DNA of 64,000 nt from JBCAXA01 sp038534295 (lineage in GTDB: Bacteria; Pseudomonadota; Gammaproteobacteria; Steroidobacterales; Woeseiaceae), in assembly GCA_038534295.1 (NCBI GenBank), contig JBCAXA010000003.1, forward strand, positions 310,001-374,000, read 5' to 3'. The notes beneath the pieces were generated by a model, which had not been told where the DNA came from, did not search any database, and was given only the letters and a program-made list of their open reading frames with translations. Below, one piece after another: positions 8,681 through 16,995 of the stretch; within the stretch, counting starts at the first letter, position 1, and each line of letters begins with the position of its first letter. The translations under genes were made by a program, and so were the position numbers.

Positions 8681-8758
8681 CGAAAGCTCGCCGGAGGCGC
8701 GTCCTTTTTCTTCTCCGGTGCAGGTTATTTCGCAGCCGGGGTCGGTCCAGTGCGGCGA

Positions 8759-9562
8759 CTACTCGGGTCGGTCGGCCCGCGGTGCGAGTGCATCGAGCAC
8801 GTGCGACCAGATTGTCGGGTTGAACGCCATGCCGAGGTGAGCGGCGTCGACCTCAATGTGCTTGACCGACTCATTGCTGCGGTCGAGGGCAGCTTCCCAG
8901 CTGACGATCGCGTCGCTTTTGCTGTAAATCGCCGTCACTGGCTGACTGATCGGCCGCGCATCGCGTTTGCCAATTTCCGACTCGATCCAGTCGAGGTCCA
9001 TACCGCGTTTCGTGAAGAACTGAGCGGCGGCTGTGTATTTTGGCCCGCCAACTATCGGCGAACCCAAAGTGACTACGCGATTGACGATCTCCGGCAAATC
9101 CCGCGCGGCTTCGCGAGTCACATAGCCACCGAGACTCCAGCCGATCAACGCGATGGGTCGCTCGAGTTCGGCGTGTCGCTCGCGAACGCGGTCGATGAAG
9201 CGGTCGCACAAATACGGTACACCCGCTTCGCCGCGATAGGGCTCGCGCTGTCTGTCGACGTCCCACGACGGCGACAGGTCTTCCAGCGTGTGCCGCAGGT
9301 TGATGCCGGCCAAGTTGCGGCCCAAACCCCAGCCCTCGGCCGTAAAGCCACGGCTTTTCAAGTAGTGACGTAGCGGTGCAGTCGAGCGATCGTCGGCGCC
9401 GAACCCCGGCACGACAATAACGTGCAGGTCATCGCGCGCCTCGCTGCGGCTGAACTGTGCGCCGACCAGCGGACCGATCATGCGGGCGACGTCGATCGCA
9501 GCGCGGGTTTCAAGAAATATGCTGCGGCGCGAGGGCGCCGACATCGGTGTTGATTCATTCAC
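8759..9562 (-). CDS. Alpha/beta hydrolase
   Basis: A 267-residue soluble alpha/beta hydrolase. The strand 'DLHVIVVPGFGADD' begins the core sheet with an oxyanion-hole type turn, the nucleophile elbow is 'GWSLGG' (Ser143), an acidic residue lies in 'IYSKSDAIVSW' and the late His is in 'AAHLGM'. This pattern resembles lipase/PGAP1-like esterases acting on acyl esters; the substrate is unknown. A GTG at 9562 is chosen because GGAGG lies eight bases upstream and the longer frame from 9628 would run into the MarR gene. It starts 22 bases after marR ends, so the regulator probably controls it. Confidence 0.8.
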   Translation of the reverse strand: MNESTPMSAPSRRSIFLETRAAIDVARMIGPLVGAQFSRSEARDDLHVIVVPGFGADDRSTAPLRHYLKSRGFTAEGWGLGRNLAGINLRHTLEDLSPSWDVDRQREPYRGEAGVPYLCDRFIDRVRERHAELERPIALIGWSLGGYVTREAARDLPEIVNRVVTLGSPIVGGPKYTAAAQFFTKRGMDLDWIESEIGKRDARPISQPVTAIYSKSDAIVSWEAALDRSNESVKHIEVDAAHLGMAFNPTIWSHVLDALAPRADRPE

Positions 9563-9584
9563 GTTCCGTTCCTCCGGATTCGAC

Positions 9585-10064
9585 TCAGGCCGTCGCGGCA
9601 ATGCGCGCGACGATCCGATCGGGGTCAATGGTTTGCAAGTGATCGTGCATGGCGTTCATCTGTTCTTCGGTATGGCGTAGCGCCGCGTCGTCAAATGGCG
9701 CAAGCTGCTCACGAATGAAATGCGTGCCGGCGGCGCGCGCTTTTTCCAGCAGCGCCATACCGTCGGCCGTTAGCTCGCAAATAAACGATCGGCCGTCCTC
9801 TTTGTTGCTCCGGGTTCTGAGAAGCCCATTCTCTTCCAGCCGATGTAAAACACCGGTGATGTTGCCGCGGGTAACGACGAGGTCGTCGGCGATGACCTTC
9901 GGCTGTGCTGCATCGCCCAGCCGAGCAATGGCGCTCATAACGTCAAACTGCGGCACGGTGAGGCCAAACGCTTTCATCATTTGCGAATAACGCCGTCTGC
10001 ACTCCTCGTAGGCATGCACGACGGCGAACCAGGAAGCCGCTTCGAGTTTTTGTCGGGACGCCAT
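9585..10064 (-). CDS. MarR family transcriptional regulator
   Basis: A 159-residue winged-helix regulator with the standard MarR plan: N-terminal dimerisation helices, 'LTVPQFDVMSAIARLG', the recognition region 'VIADDLVVTRGNITGVLHRL', the wing with the invariant 'DGRS' (here 'KEDGRSFICEL'), and a C-terminal dimerisation helix. MarR proteins bind palindromic operators as dimers and release them on binding small aromatic or oxidative ligands. A strong inverted repeat directly upstream (10087-10123) is the likely operator, implying autoregulation. The downstream hydrolase gene is the obvious co-regulated target. Confidence 0.92.
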   Translation of the reverse strand: MASRQKLEAASWFAVVHAYEECRRRYSQMMKAFGLTVPQFDVMSAIARLGDAAQPKVIADDLVVTRGNITGVLHRLEENGLLRTRSNKEDGRSFICELTADGMALLEKARAAGTHFIREQLAPFDDAALRHTEEQMNAMHDHLQTIDPDRIVARIAATA

Positions 10065-10086
10065 GGCGACCTCTGCGAATCAATAT

Positions 10087-10123
10087 AGTTGAAGCTTAAA
10101 TCAATAAAGTTTAAGTATCAACT
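10087..10123. promoter_or_regulatory. Probable MarR operator (imperfect palindrome)
   Basis: The outer arms AGTTGA-NN-CTTAAA and TTTAAG-NN-TCAACT are exact inverted complements apart from the two central bases of each arm, separated by nine bases. A nested TTGA-N8-TCAA is also present. The AT-rich block starts 23 bases upstream of the MarR start codon, inside the presumed promoter, a usual place for an autoregulatory MarR site. Confidence 0.65.
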
Positions 10124-10174
10124 AAAAAATTAAGTCACTATTATTCAACGACTTAGAGGTTTATGCGGTTCGGT

Positions 10175-10645
10175 TCAGCGAGCAGCCAGGCGGATTGCGC
10201 GACGCTCGCCGGCTTCGGTGAAGCGACGTTTTTCGGCAGTGGTCTCTGCGACGATTGCCGGGACTGGCTGCGGTGCACCGTTATCATCGAGCGCCACGAA
10301 CGTCAGATACGCGGAGACGACATGGCGGCTTTCGCCGGTCATGCTGTTTTCGGCATCGACCCGCACGCCGATCTCCATCGACGTTCGCCAGGTCCGGTTA
10401 ACGGCCGATTTGACGATCAGCGTGTCGCCCGATCGAGCCGGTGCAAGGAAGTTCAGACTGTCGACCGCCGCCGTAACGGCGCTGGAGCCGGCATGGCGTT
10501 CCGCGACAATCAGTGCGGTGCGGTCACACAACCCCATCACCACGCCACCGAACACCGTGTACTCGGCGTTCAGATCGTTTGGAAAAACCTTATAGACGTT
10601 TTGTTCGATGGCCGATGCACGGACCGGCTTGCCGCCGTCGTTCAC
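10175..10645 (-). CDS. Acyl-CoA thioesterase (hotdog fold, YciA/BACH type)
   Basis: A 156-residue hotdog-fold protein. It shows 'FGGVVMGLCDRTALIVA' (the hotdog helix with the catalytic acidic residue), 'DSLNFLAPARSGDTL', 'RTWRTSMEIGVRV' and 'VVSAYLTFVALDDNG', the run of motifs found in YciA/BACH acyl-CoA thioesterases, which hydrolyse acyl-CoA to free acid and CoA in the cytoplasm. The GTG start overlaps the stop of the upstream protease gene by four bases, so the pair is translationally coupled. Together with the CoA hydrolase/transferase gene in the same direction this suggests a link to acyl-CoA turnover. Confidence 0.88.
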   Translation of the reverse strand: MNDGGKPVRASAIEQNVYKVFPNDLNAEYTVFGGVVMGLCDRTALIVAERHAGSSAVTAAVDSLNFLAPARSGDTLIVKSAVNRTWRTSMEIGVRVDAENSMTGESRHVVSAYLTFVALDDNGAPQPVPAIVAETTAEKRRFTEAGERRAIRLAAR

Positions 10646-11682
10646 CGTCCTGGAATGGGTGCGTCGAGCGTGATGACTTCGCCGTCACGGAGAACGCGTA
10701 TGGCGACCGATCCGGTTTTCATGGCGGTCTTCCTCATTTCCATCATTTCGCGCATTTTGCCGGGCGCGAGCGAGATATTGTTGAGCGACAGGATGATGTC
10801 ACCGCCAATAAAGAGTTCCTGCTGGCCAATTCGAGCCGGTATGCGGCTCGGGCGCAAACCCAGTCGCGCAGCCGGAGAGTCTGATGCCACCCGCTGCACG
10901 AGGTAGCCAGATTCCTGCGGGACGTTCAGCGCCGCCGCTAGTTCGCCAGTCAGCAGTACCCCACTCATGCCCGACCACGGGGTGCGCTGCTCGAACAGCG
11001 CTTCATACGCGGCGTTCGACGTCACGGCAAAGCCGAGACCCTCGGAGCCGCCGGAGCGACTGCGAATGTAGCTGACGACGCCGATGACCTCGCCGCGCCG
11101 ATTGAACATCGGTCCGCCGGAATTGCCCTGATTGATCGCAGCGTCGGTCTGGAAAGTCTCTGCCTGGACTTCGCCTAATACGCTGCCGTCGTTCGTGTGG
11201 CGTGCCGAAATATGGCCAACCGACAGCGTGTGCGACAGACCGTACGGAGCGCCGATCACCAGGATTTCCTCGCCGACCCGCACTTTGTCGGAATCGCCGA
11301 GTTTCGCCGGCTTAATGCCGGACGGCATCGATGCGAGCTTCAATAGCGCGACATCTTTGACCGGATTGGATGCGATGATCTTGGCGTCGATCTGCGTGCC
11401 GTCGACCAGCTCTGCGCGGACTTTGTCGGCTGTTTGCACGACGTGAGCTGCAGTAATGATGTAGCCCTCGTCGTTGATGAGAAATCCGGACCCGAGACCC
11501 TGCGCGGAGGTTTCGCCACTGCGCAGCTGCGGCGCCGCGACCCTCTCGACGGTGTAAAGCACGACCACCGACGGATCGACTTTTGCAAACAGGTCGCGGT
11601 AGTCATCGGCGAAGCTGGTTCGCGACGCAACAACAACGACCAATAGGGGCAGCAACTTGAGCACGGGCAGTACCGAACGCAT
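10642..11682 (-). CDS. Periplasmic trypsin-like serine protease with PDZ domain (DegP/DegS-like)
   Basis: A 346-residue exported protease with a signal peptide (about 1-25). The chymotrypsin-fold domain carries the full triad: His80 in 'TAAHVV', Asp110 in 'KDVALLKL' and Ser188 in 'GNSGGP'. A C-terminal PDZ-like region follows (about 235-340, 'SGYLVQRVASDSPAARLGL'). HtrA-family proteases degrade or sense misfolded envelope proteins. With one PDZ domain and no clear membrane anchor it is closer to short DegS/DegP-like proteins than to full DegP with two PDZ domains. It overlaps the downstream thioesterase gene by four bases. Confidence 0.92.
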   Translation of the reverse strand: MRSVLPVLKLLPLLVVVVASRTSFADDYRDLFAKVDPSVVVLYTVERVAAPQLRSGETSAQGLGSGFLINDEGYIITAAHVVQTADKVRAELVDGTQIDAKIIASNPVKDVALLKLASMPSGIKPAKLGDSDKVRVGEEILVIGAPYGLSHTLSVGHISARHTNDGSVLGEVQAETFQTDAAINQGNSGGPMFNRRGEVIGVVSYIRSRSGGSEGLGFAVTSNAAYEALFEQRTPWSGMSGVLLTGELAAALNVPQESGYLVQRVASDSPAARLGLRPSRIPARIGQQELFIGGDIILSLNNISLAPGKMREMMEMRKTAMKTGSVAIRVLRDGEVITLDAPIPGR

Positions 11683-11756
11683 TTTCTTGGTTCTCCGACG
11701 AAGACTTGTGAACTAGCAAACAGCGGTATACAGCGACCGGCGGCCAGGCGCTAGCG

Positions 11757-13634
11757 TTAGGCGTTACGGTCAAGCGCAAAACGCAGCAAGCGCCGCGTAA
11801 TTCGGTCGGCGGTACCGGCATTGTCGAGGCCGAGACGTTCGATCGCATCGTCATGCGCAGAACCGCCACGTACGAGCGCGCCAAGGAGTTCCGCGAGGTT
11901 CTGCAGCGGCTCGGCCGTCTTGTGCTTAAGCCATTCGAGTGCCGGGATCAGCCGTTGTTCCACCGGCGTAAACACCGTCCCCAGCGGATAGGTCGGAAAA
12001 TGCGGCTGCACGCCTGGGTCTGAAAACACCTCGGCAATCCGTTCCGGTGTGTTGTCGTTGGTCTCCGGTACCGCCGAAAAGTTTGCTGCGAGCTTGCGTG
12101 CGTCTTGCGCCGCGGCCGTGAGCGTCGGCAAAAACGCCCGATCGGCAATACCAAGCATTGCGGCGATGGTCTGCGCGTCGCTGCGGTTTCGCGTTGCGGC
12201 CAAGCCATACTCGGTAGCAAACACATCACGATGGTGTCGCGGCACTGTCGTATGGCCATAGTTCCACTTGATGTTCGTTTGCGGGCGACCGCCGTGCATG
12301 CGGCGTGCGCGCAGCATCAAGATCGAGTGCGCATCATCGAGTTCGTGGCCCATCTGCACGAAATCGAACTGGCCGCCAACGCCGCTGACCACTCGCCCGT
12401 CATCGAGTCCATCCGAGACGGCGGCGCCGAGCAACGTTGCCATCATGGTTTCATTAACAAAACGGGCGTTGCGGCGCTGCGCTCGTTTGCGCTGCTCGTC
12501 CCCGTACAAGGTGTTGACGGCCGAGATGCGCGTCATATTGATCAGCGCGCGCCGGTCAGTCGGTAGCTTGCGTAGCTTTTCATAAAAAGCTGGCGAGCCG
12601 ACAAAAAACCCGCCGTGAATCACGCAAGGATCGTGGTCATCGGCTGGGCGACGGACGATGTTCGCCTCGAACAACGCGAATAGTGCATCACTGACGAGTT
12701 CCGTCGACGCGAACAGGCCATGCTCAAATGACCCCGTTTCGATCGGTAGTTGCTGGCGCCGCGCCGTCCGCGTGCCGCCGGGCAACTCGTTCAGCACAGC
12801 GTCGAAAATTGCCGGTTCACGTTGCCTGAGGATGAGGCAATGCGCCAACGCATCGCTCAATGAGCCGATGCCGACCTGCAGCGTGCCACCGTCGCGTACC
12901 AGGCTGGCGACGTGCATTGCCGTTGCGTAGTCGGCTGGGCCGACCGGTCGATTCGGTAGCCCAAACGGCTCAAAGTCCAGCGCTGAATCGTCAAGCACGA
13001 AATCAAAGCTGGACCGTTCCAGTTCGGCATCGCCGCCCATGTACGGCATGCGTCGATTCACTTGCCCAACCAGCGCGACGTCTCGGCCGCTAACGCGCGC
13101 GGCTCGTAGGCGAGGCCACAGGTCTAGCGTGATCTCCGGGTTCGAGCTCAAGCTGTAGTGTTCCGGCCGCGCCGGGTCGGCCGCCACCAACTGTGCAATA
13201 ACGTTGACGCCGAGTTCGAGCAGTGCGCCGACGACCTGGCTGTAGTTGATGCTGGTGTAGCTTTGCTGCACGAATGGTGAGCCGAGCCAGGCACCCGGAC
13301 GCAAATAGAATTCATGCACGCGAACGTTGGCGGGTAGCTGACCGGACCGGAGCGCGCGCGCGTATTTCGGCGTCGGCCAATCCGCGTAAAGCCGTTCGGC
13401 CAACGGCGCGAGGAATCGCCCCTCGATTCCATCGCCGACGGCCGGTTGCTCGAGCGTCAGGCCGGTGAACAGCGTGAGTTCAATGCTCGAGTCGGCCGCT
13501 GCTCTGTCATAAAGTGCATCGGCGACGTGCAGCGCTTTGCCAATACCGAGCGGCAGCCCGACGACCAGTCGCTTACCAACACCGGCGATCAGAGCATCAA
13601 CGAGCTCGTCGGATTTTGAAAACGACGTGGTCAC
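11757..13634 (-). CDS. Acetyl-CoA hydrolase/transferase family protein
   Basis: A 625-residue protein from a GTG start. Motifs of the acetyl-CoA hydrolase/transferase C-terminal domain are visible: 'LQVGIGSLSDALAHCL', 'GLFASTELVSDALF', 'VIHGGFFVGS' and 'DDGRVVSGVGGQFDFV'. Members move CoA between carboxylic acids through a glutamyl-CoA thioester or hydrolyse acetyl-CoA. At over 600 residues it belongs to the long subgroup, which carries a C-terminal extension of unknown role. It starts 39 bases after the PEP-mutase-like gene, so the two are very likely one transcription unit; the protease and thioesterase genes follow after 74 bases. Confidence 0.85.
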   Translation of the reverse strand: MTTSFSKSDELVDALIAGVGKRLVVGLPLGIGKALHVADALYDRAAADSSIELTLFTGLTLEQPAVGDGIEGRFLAPLAERLYADWPTPKYARALRSGQLPANVRVHEFYLRPGAWLGSPFVQQSYTSINYSQVVGALLELGVNVIAQLVAADPARPEHYSLSSNPEITLDLWPRLRAARVSGRDVALVGQVNRRMPYMGGDAELERSSFDFVLDDSALDFEPFGLPNRPVGPADYATAMHVASLVRDGGTLQVGIGSLSDALAHCLILRQREPAIFDAVLNELPGGTRTARRQQLPIETGSFEHGLFASTELVSDALFALFEANIVRRPADDHDPCVIHGGFFVGSPAFYEKLRKLPTDRRALINMTRISAVNTLYGDEQRKRAQRRNARFVNETMMATLLGAAVSDGLDDGRVVSGVGGQFDFVQMGHELDDAHSILMLRARRMHGGRPQTNIKWNYGHTTVPRHHRDVFATEYGLAATRNRSDAQTIAAMLGIADRAFLPTLTAAAQDARKLAANFSAVPETNDNTPERIAEVFSDPGVQPHFPTYPLGTVFTPVEQRLIPALEWLKHKTAEPLQNLAELLGALVRGGSAHDDAIERLGLDNAGTADRITRRLLRFALDRNA

Positions 13635-13673
13635 CGCGCCATTTTACGGTGCCGCCGTGGCAAAAGCGTCGTT

Positions 13674-14438
13674 TCAAGCGGCGCCGAAAATCGCGGCCGC
13701 GTCGGCAGTCAGCTGCGCCATCGCGCGGCGATGCGGGCCTGGACCGTAGCTGATGCGAGCGACACCAGCGGCGGCAAGTTCGGCAATACCCGGCATGCCG
13801 TCTCGCATCATGACATTTACGGGTAGGGCGACGCGGTCACACAGGTTGGCGATCAAGTCGAGGTCGGCAAGCCACGGCACAAAGAAACTGCCGGCCCCGG
13901 CTTCTCGATACGCGACAGCTCGTTCGACGGCCGCCGAAATCAAATCGGCGTGCCTTCGCTCGTCCGATTCTTTGAGAAAAAGGTCGGTGCGAGCGTTGAT
14001 GTGCATGCCCAGGCCGTTGCCGGAAACGGCCTCGGCAATCGCATTGATCCGAGCGCGCTGCTCGTCGATGGAATAAATGCCGTCGCCGCCGACAATTTGG
14101 TCCTCGAAGTTACAGCCAACCGCGCCCGCAGACGCGAGTCTGACAGCCGTCGCCGCAACGACCTCAGGCGACCGGCCGTAACCGCCTTCGAGGTCGACCG
14201 ACACCGGCTGGCTTACGTGAACAGCAATCTGCCGTACAGTACGTTCGAGATCGTCGAGCGGCAGCCGCTCACCGTCGGCAAAGCCTTGCGCCGCAGCGAC
14301 GGACGCGCTACCCGTTGCGATAGCTTTGGCGCCGGCAGCCGCGACGGCCTGCGCCGAGCCGGCGTCCCAGACGTTGTAGAGCACCAGCGGCTCGCCGGCG
14401 ACGTGCAAATCGGCAAAAGCCGTGGCGGTTGTGGTCAT
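13674..14438 (-). CDS. Isocitrate lyase/PEP mutase-family protein
   Basis: A 254-residue TIM-barrel protein of the ICL/PEPM superfamily. Visible are the early 'LVLYNVWDAGSAQAVAAAGA', 'VSVDLEGGYG' with metal-site acids, 'GAVGCNFED', and 'HINARTDLFL'. It lacks the isocitrate lyase KKCGH signature, so it is not isocitrate lyase. Members of this subgroup include carboxyphosphonoenolpyruvate mutase- and oxaloacetate hydrolase-like enzymes that break or rearrange C-C or C-P bonds in 2-oxo acids; the substrate here is not determined. It heads an operon with the CoA hydrolase/transferase gene. Confidence 0.88.
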   Translation of the reverse strand: MTTTATAFADLHVAGEPLVLYNVWDAGSAQAVAAAGAKAIATGSASVAAAQGFADGERLPLDDLERTVRQIAVHVSQPVSVDLEGGYGRSPEVVAATAVRLASAGAVGCNFEDQIVGGDGIYSIDEQRARINAIAEAVSGNGLGMHINARTDLFLKESDERRHADLISAAVERAVAYREAGAGSFFVPWLADLDLIANLCDRVALPVNVMMRDGMPGIAELAAAGVARISYGPGPHRRAMAQLTADAAAIFGAA

Positions 14439-14906
14439 AGGTCAAGGCTCCAGCAATACCAAGTGTTGACGGCGCTACGCCGTGAGTAGGCGACGAATAG
14501 TACCGCTGTGGCTGGTGGAGCAGGACCGCAAACCGGGCAGCGAACTGCCGCTGCGACCGGCAAATTCATATAACATGAATGAAAAAATCGCCTGACAAAC
14601 TTTGCCCCGCCGGTCGCGCGAACCGAGCGCGTATGCAACGAATCTTCGACCCCGCCGCGCGCTGGCAGCGATCGTAACGAGCCCGGATGGCTCTAGCGAA
14701 ACCCAACCGGTGAAGCTTGGTTGGGTAACACGCCAGACCGTCCTGAATGCAGTTGACGGCGTCAGTCCAGGCAAACCTGACCGTGGCCGGCTGTTTTTCC
14801 GTCAACCGCAGCAGTGAAGTGCCGCATCGTGCGCAAGGCATTGCAGTCGAGCTGCACGTGTTGTTGCAAGACGGGAAACAGAAGAACGTAGAACGACGGT
14901 GGTGTC
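14439..14906. other. 468-base divergent intergenic region
   Basis: This stretch separates the PEP-mutase-like gene (minus) from the acyltransferase gene (plus). Short frames overlap here on both strands without any recognisable product. An AT-rich patch around 14566-14590 ('CATATAACATGAATG') could belong to a promoter. A REP-like hairpin lies at 14701-14726. Confidence 0.4.
14681..14726. repeat. REP-like GCCCGGATGG element with hairpin
   Basis: 'GCCCGGATGG' is followed by a stem of ACCCAACC (14701-14708) and GGTTGGGT (14719-14726) around a ten-base loop. The leading sequence resembles the GTAGCCCGGATG intergenic repeats of many gammaproteobacteria. Only one copy is seen in this window, and it is unrelated to the 82-bp family at the right end. 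Confidence 0.35.
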
Positions 14907-16946
14907 ATGTCGATTTCGTATCGCCCGGAAGTGGATGGCCTCCGGGCGCTGGCAGTTATACCGGTCATTCTTTTTCATGCCGGTTTTGTGCAGTTCAGCG
15001 GCGGCTTTGTCGGCGTTGATGTCTTTTTCGTCATCAGTGGCTATCTGATCACGAGTATCATCGCCGGCGAACTTGCTGAGGATCGGTTTAGCCTCATCCA
15101 CTTCTACGAGCGCCGGGCACGGCGCATTCTGCCGGCGCTGGTTCTGGTCATCATCGCCACGCTGCCGTTCGCCTGGTTCTGGCTGATGCCCGCCGACATG
15201 CGGGACTTTATGCAGAGCATCGTCGCTGCGGCGACGTTCTCGTCGAACATCCTGTTCTGGTTCGAAAGCGGCTATTTCGATACCGCAGCAGAGCTCAAAC
15301 CGCTGCTGCACACGTGGAGCCTTGCGGTCGAGGAGCAGTACTACATCCTTTTTCCACTGCTGCTGATGCTTGCCTGGCCGCTTGGCAAGCGCCGCGTCGT
15401 GATACTGCTTACGGTTCTGTTCGTGGGTAGTTTCGGGTTGGCGAGCTGGGCATCGGTCGAGCACCCGGACTTTGCGTTCTATTGGCTGCCGACGCGCGCA
15501 TGGCAGCTGCTAATTGGCGTGATGGCGGCACTCTATTTAGGGCGGCGGGCGTTCGCCGCTGCACCGCGGTGGCTCGCCGAGCTGGCCGCCGCCGGCGGGC
15601 TCGCGCTGATTCTCTGCGCTGTGTTTGTGTTCGACGAGCACACGCGCTGGCCCGGTGCTTTGGCGCTCGTGCCGACGGTCGGCACCGTGTTGGTGATTTT
15701 GTATGCGCGACCGGGGACCGTCGGTCATCGCCTTCTTGCCAGCAAAATTCCGGTGGGAATCGGGCTGGTCAGCTACAGCGCCTATCTTTGGCATGTGCCG
15801 ATTTTCGCGCTGTTTCGCCATCGCAGCCTGGCTGAGCCAGATCTTACAGCGATGGCCGCGCTATGCGTCTTGAGTCTCGCGCTGGCGTACCTAAGCTGGC
15901 GTTTCGTTGAGGTACCGTTCCGCAACAAACGGCTGATTTCTCGACCGGTCATTTTTACCTTTGCCGGGGTTGCGTGCTCGGCGTTGATGGCTGTCGGCAT
16001 CACTGGCCACGTTACGGCCGGCTGGAGTTCGCGCCTCGCTCCCGAAATCGCTGAGCTTGGCAGTATTCGGCGCGCGCATTTCAAACAGCGCGACGACGGC
16101 GGTTGCAACCAGTACAGAAAAGACACCGACCTCGGCGGGTGCGTATGGGGCGCCGACGTCACGCCGAAATTCGCCCTCATCGGTGACAGTCATGCCTCGA
16201 CTGTAGTCGCAGCGCTCGCCGATCTGTTCGCCCAGCAAGGCATCAGCTTCGTTCAATACACGAAGAACGGGTGCCCGCTCGCCCAAGATTTTGTCGCCAG
16301 TGACAATCGTCGCTGTCAGCGTTTTCGGCAAAATGTGCTCTCTGACTTGGATGCTCGCGGTATCACTCATGCGATTGTCTTGTCGCAGTGGTCGCACTAC
16401 CTCTACGGTGACGAGCGCTACGAGAATGGCGTTGGCGGTATCGAGGCTCGCCCGCGCGTGCGCTATTCGGTGCTTGGCCTTGGGTTCGACGCCGACGCCG
16501 AGCAGCGCCGGTTGGCGATACTGCGCGCCTACGAGGCAGCCATCGTGGATTTGGAGGTACGCGGTATTCGCACGATTATCGTAGGCCCAATTCCCGAGCA
16601 CGCGTGGGATGTTCCAACCCAGTTGGCCAAACAGCGCTGGCTGGATTCAACACGACCTGAGCTGGCCGCGCTGCCCAACGAGGTTTACGAACAGCGACAC
16701 GCCACGATCAGCGAGATGCTAGCAGCGATGGCCGAGCGAGCATCGGTCAACGTGATCGATCCCTATCCCGTTTTCTGTAGAGAGGCCCCGGCTGGCTGCG
16801 CCTCGGTGCGTCAAGGCTCGGTCCTTTACTACGACGACGACCATCTATCGAACGACGGCGCTTCCCTGTTGGTAGCGGCCATGCGCGATGACATCCGACG
16901 CGCCCGGCTGTCGTCGGCCGCAACGCCCGACGCGACCGCGCTTTGA
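14907..16946 (+). CDS. OafA/YrhL-type membrane acyltransferase with C-terminal SGNH domain
   Basis: A 679-residue protein. The N-terminal half is an acyltransferase-3 domain with about ten transmembrane helices, starting with the hallmark 'YRPEVDGLRALAVIPVILFH' and including 'GGFVGVDVFFVISGYLIT', 'HFYERRARRILPAL' and 'HTWSLAVEEQYYILFPLLL'. The C-terminal half (from about 400) is an extracytoplasmic SGNH-hydrolase-like domain: 'FALIGDSHAST' gives the nucleophile block and 'DDDHLSNDGA' the Asp-x-x-His pair. Such fusions O-acetylate lipopolysaccharide O-antigen, exopolysaccharide or peptidoglycan sugars. No polysaccharide cluster is adjacent, so the acceptor is unknown. Confidence 0.95.
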   Translation: MSISYRPEVDGLRALAVIPVILFHAGFVQFSGGFVGVDVFFVISGYLITSIIAGELAEDRFSLIHFYERRARRILPALVLVIIATLPFAWFWLMPADMRDFMQSIVAAATFSSNILFWFESGYFDTAAELKPLLHTWSLAVEEQYYILFPLLLMLAWPLGKRRVVILLTVLFVGSFGLASWASVEHPDFAFYWLPTRAWQLLIGVMAALYLGRRAFAAAPRWLAELAAAGGLALILCAVFVFDEHTRWPGALALVPTVGTVLVILYARPGTVGHRLLASKIPVGIGLVSYSAYLWHVPIFALFRHRSLAEPDLTAMAALCVLSLALAYLSWRFVEVPFRNKRLISRPVIFTFAGVACSALMAVGITGHVTAGWSSRLAPEIAELGSIRRAHFKQRDDGGCNQYRKDTDLGGCVWGADVTPKFALIGDSHASTVVAALADLFAQQGISFVQYTKNGCPLAQDFVASDNRRCQRFRQNVLSDLDARGITHAIVLSQWSHYLYGDERYENGVGGIEARPRVRYSVLGLGFDADAEQRRLAILRAYEAAIVDLEVRGIRTIIVGPIPEHAWDVPTQLAKQRWLDSTRPELAALPNEVYEQRHATISEMLAAMAERASVNVIDPYPVFCREAPAGCASVRQGSVLYYDDDHLSNDGASLLVAAMRDDIRRARLSSAATPDATAL

Positions 16947-16995
16947 GACTCGTTACTCGACGTCGAGCAGCCTTGCGTCGAGCGGGGGCTAAAGA

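Larger units (their letters stand above)
8139..8758. other. 620-base stretch without a well-supported gene
   Basis: The region lies upstream of the ECF/kinase pair and downstream of the hydrolase gene (both minus strand). It contains one short plus-strand frame with a good ribosome binding site (8279-8470) and one perfect hairpin (8659-8680); several other short overlapping frames show no protein signature. It could hold the sigma factor promoter, a small RNA, or the remains of a lost gene. Confidence 0.4.
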
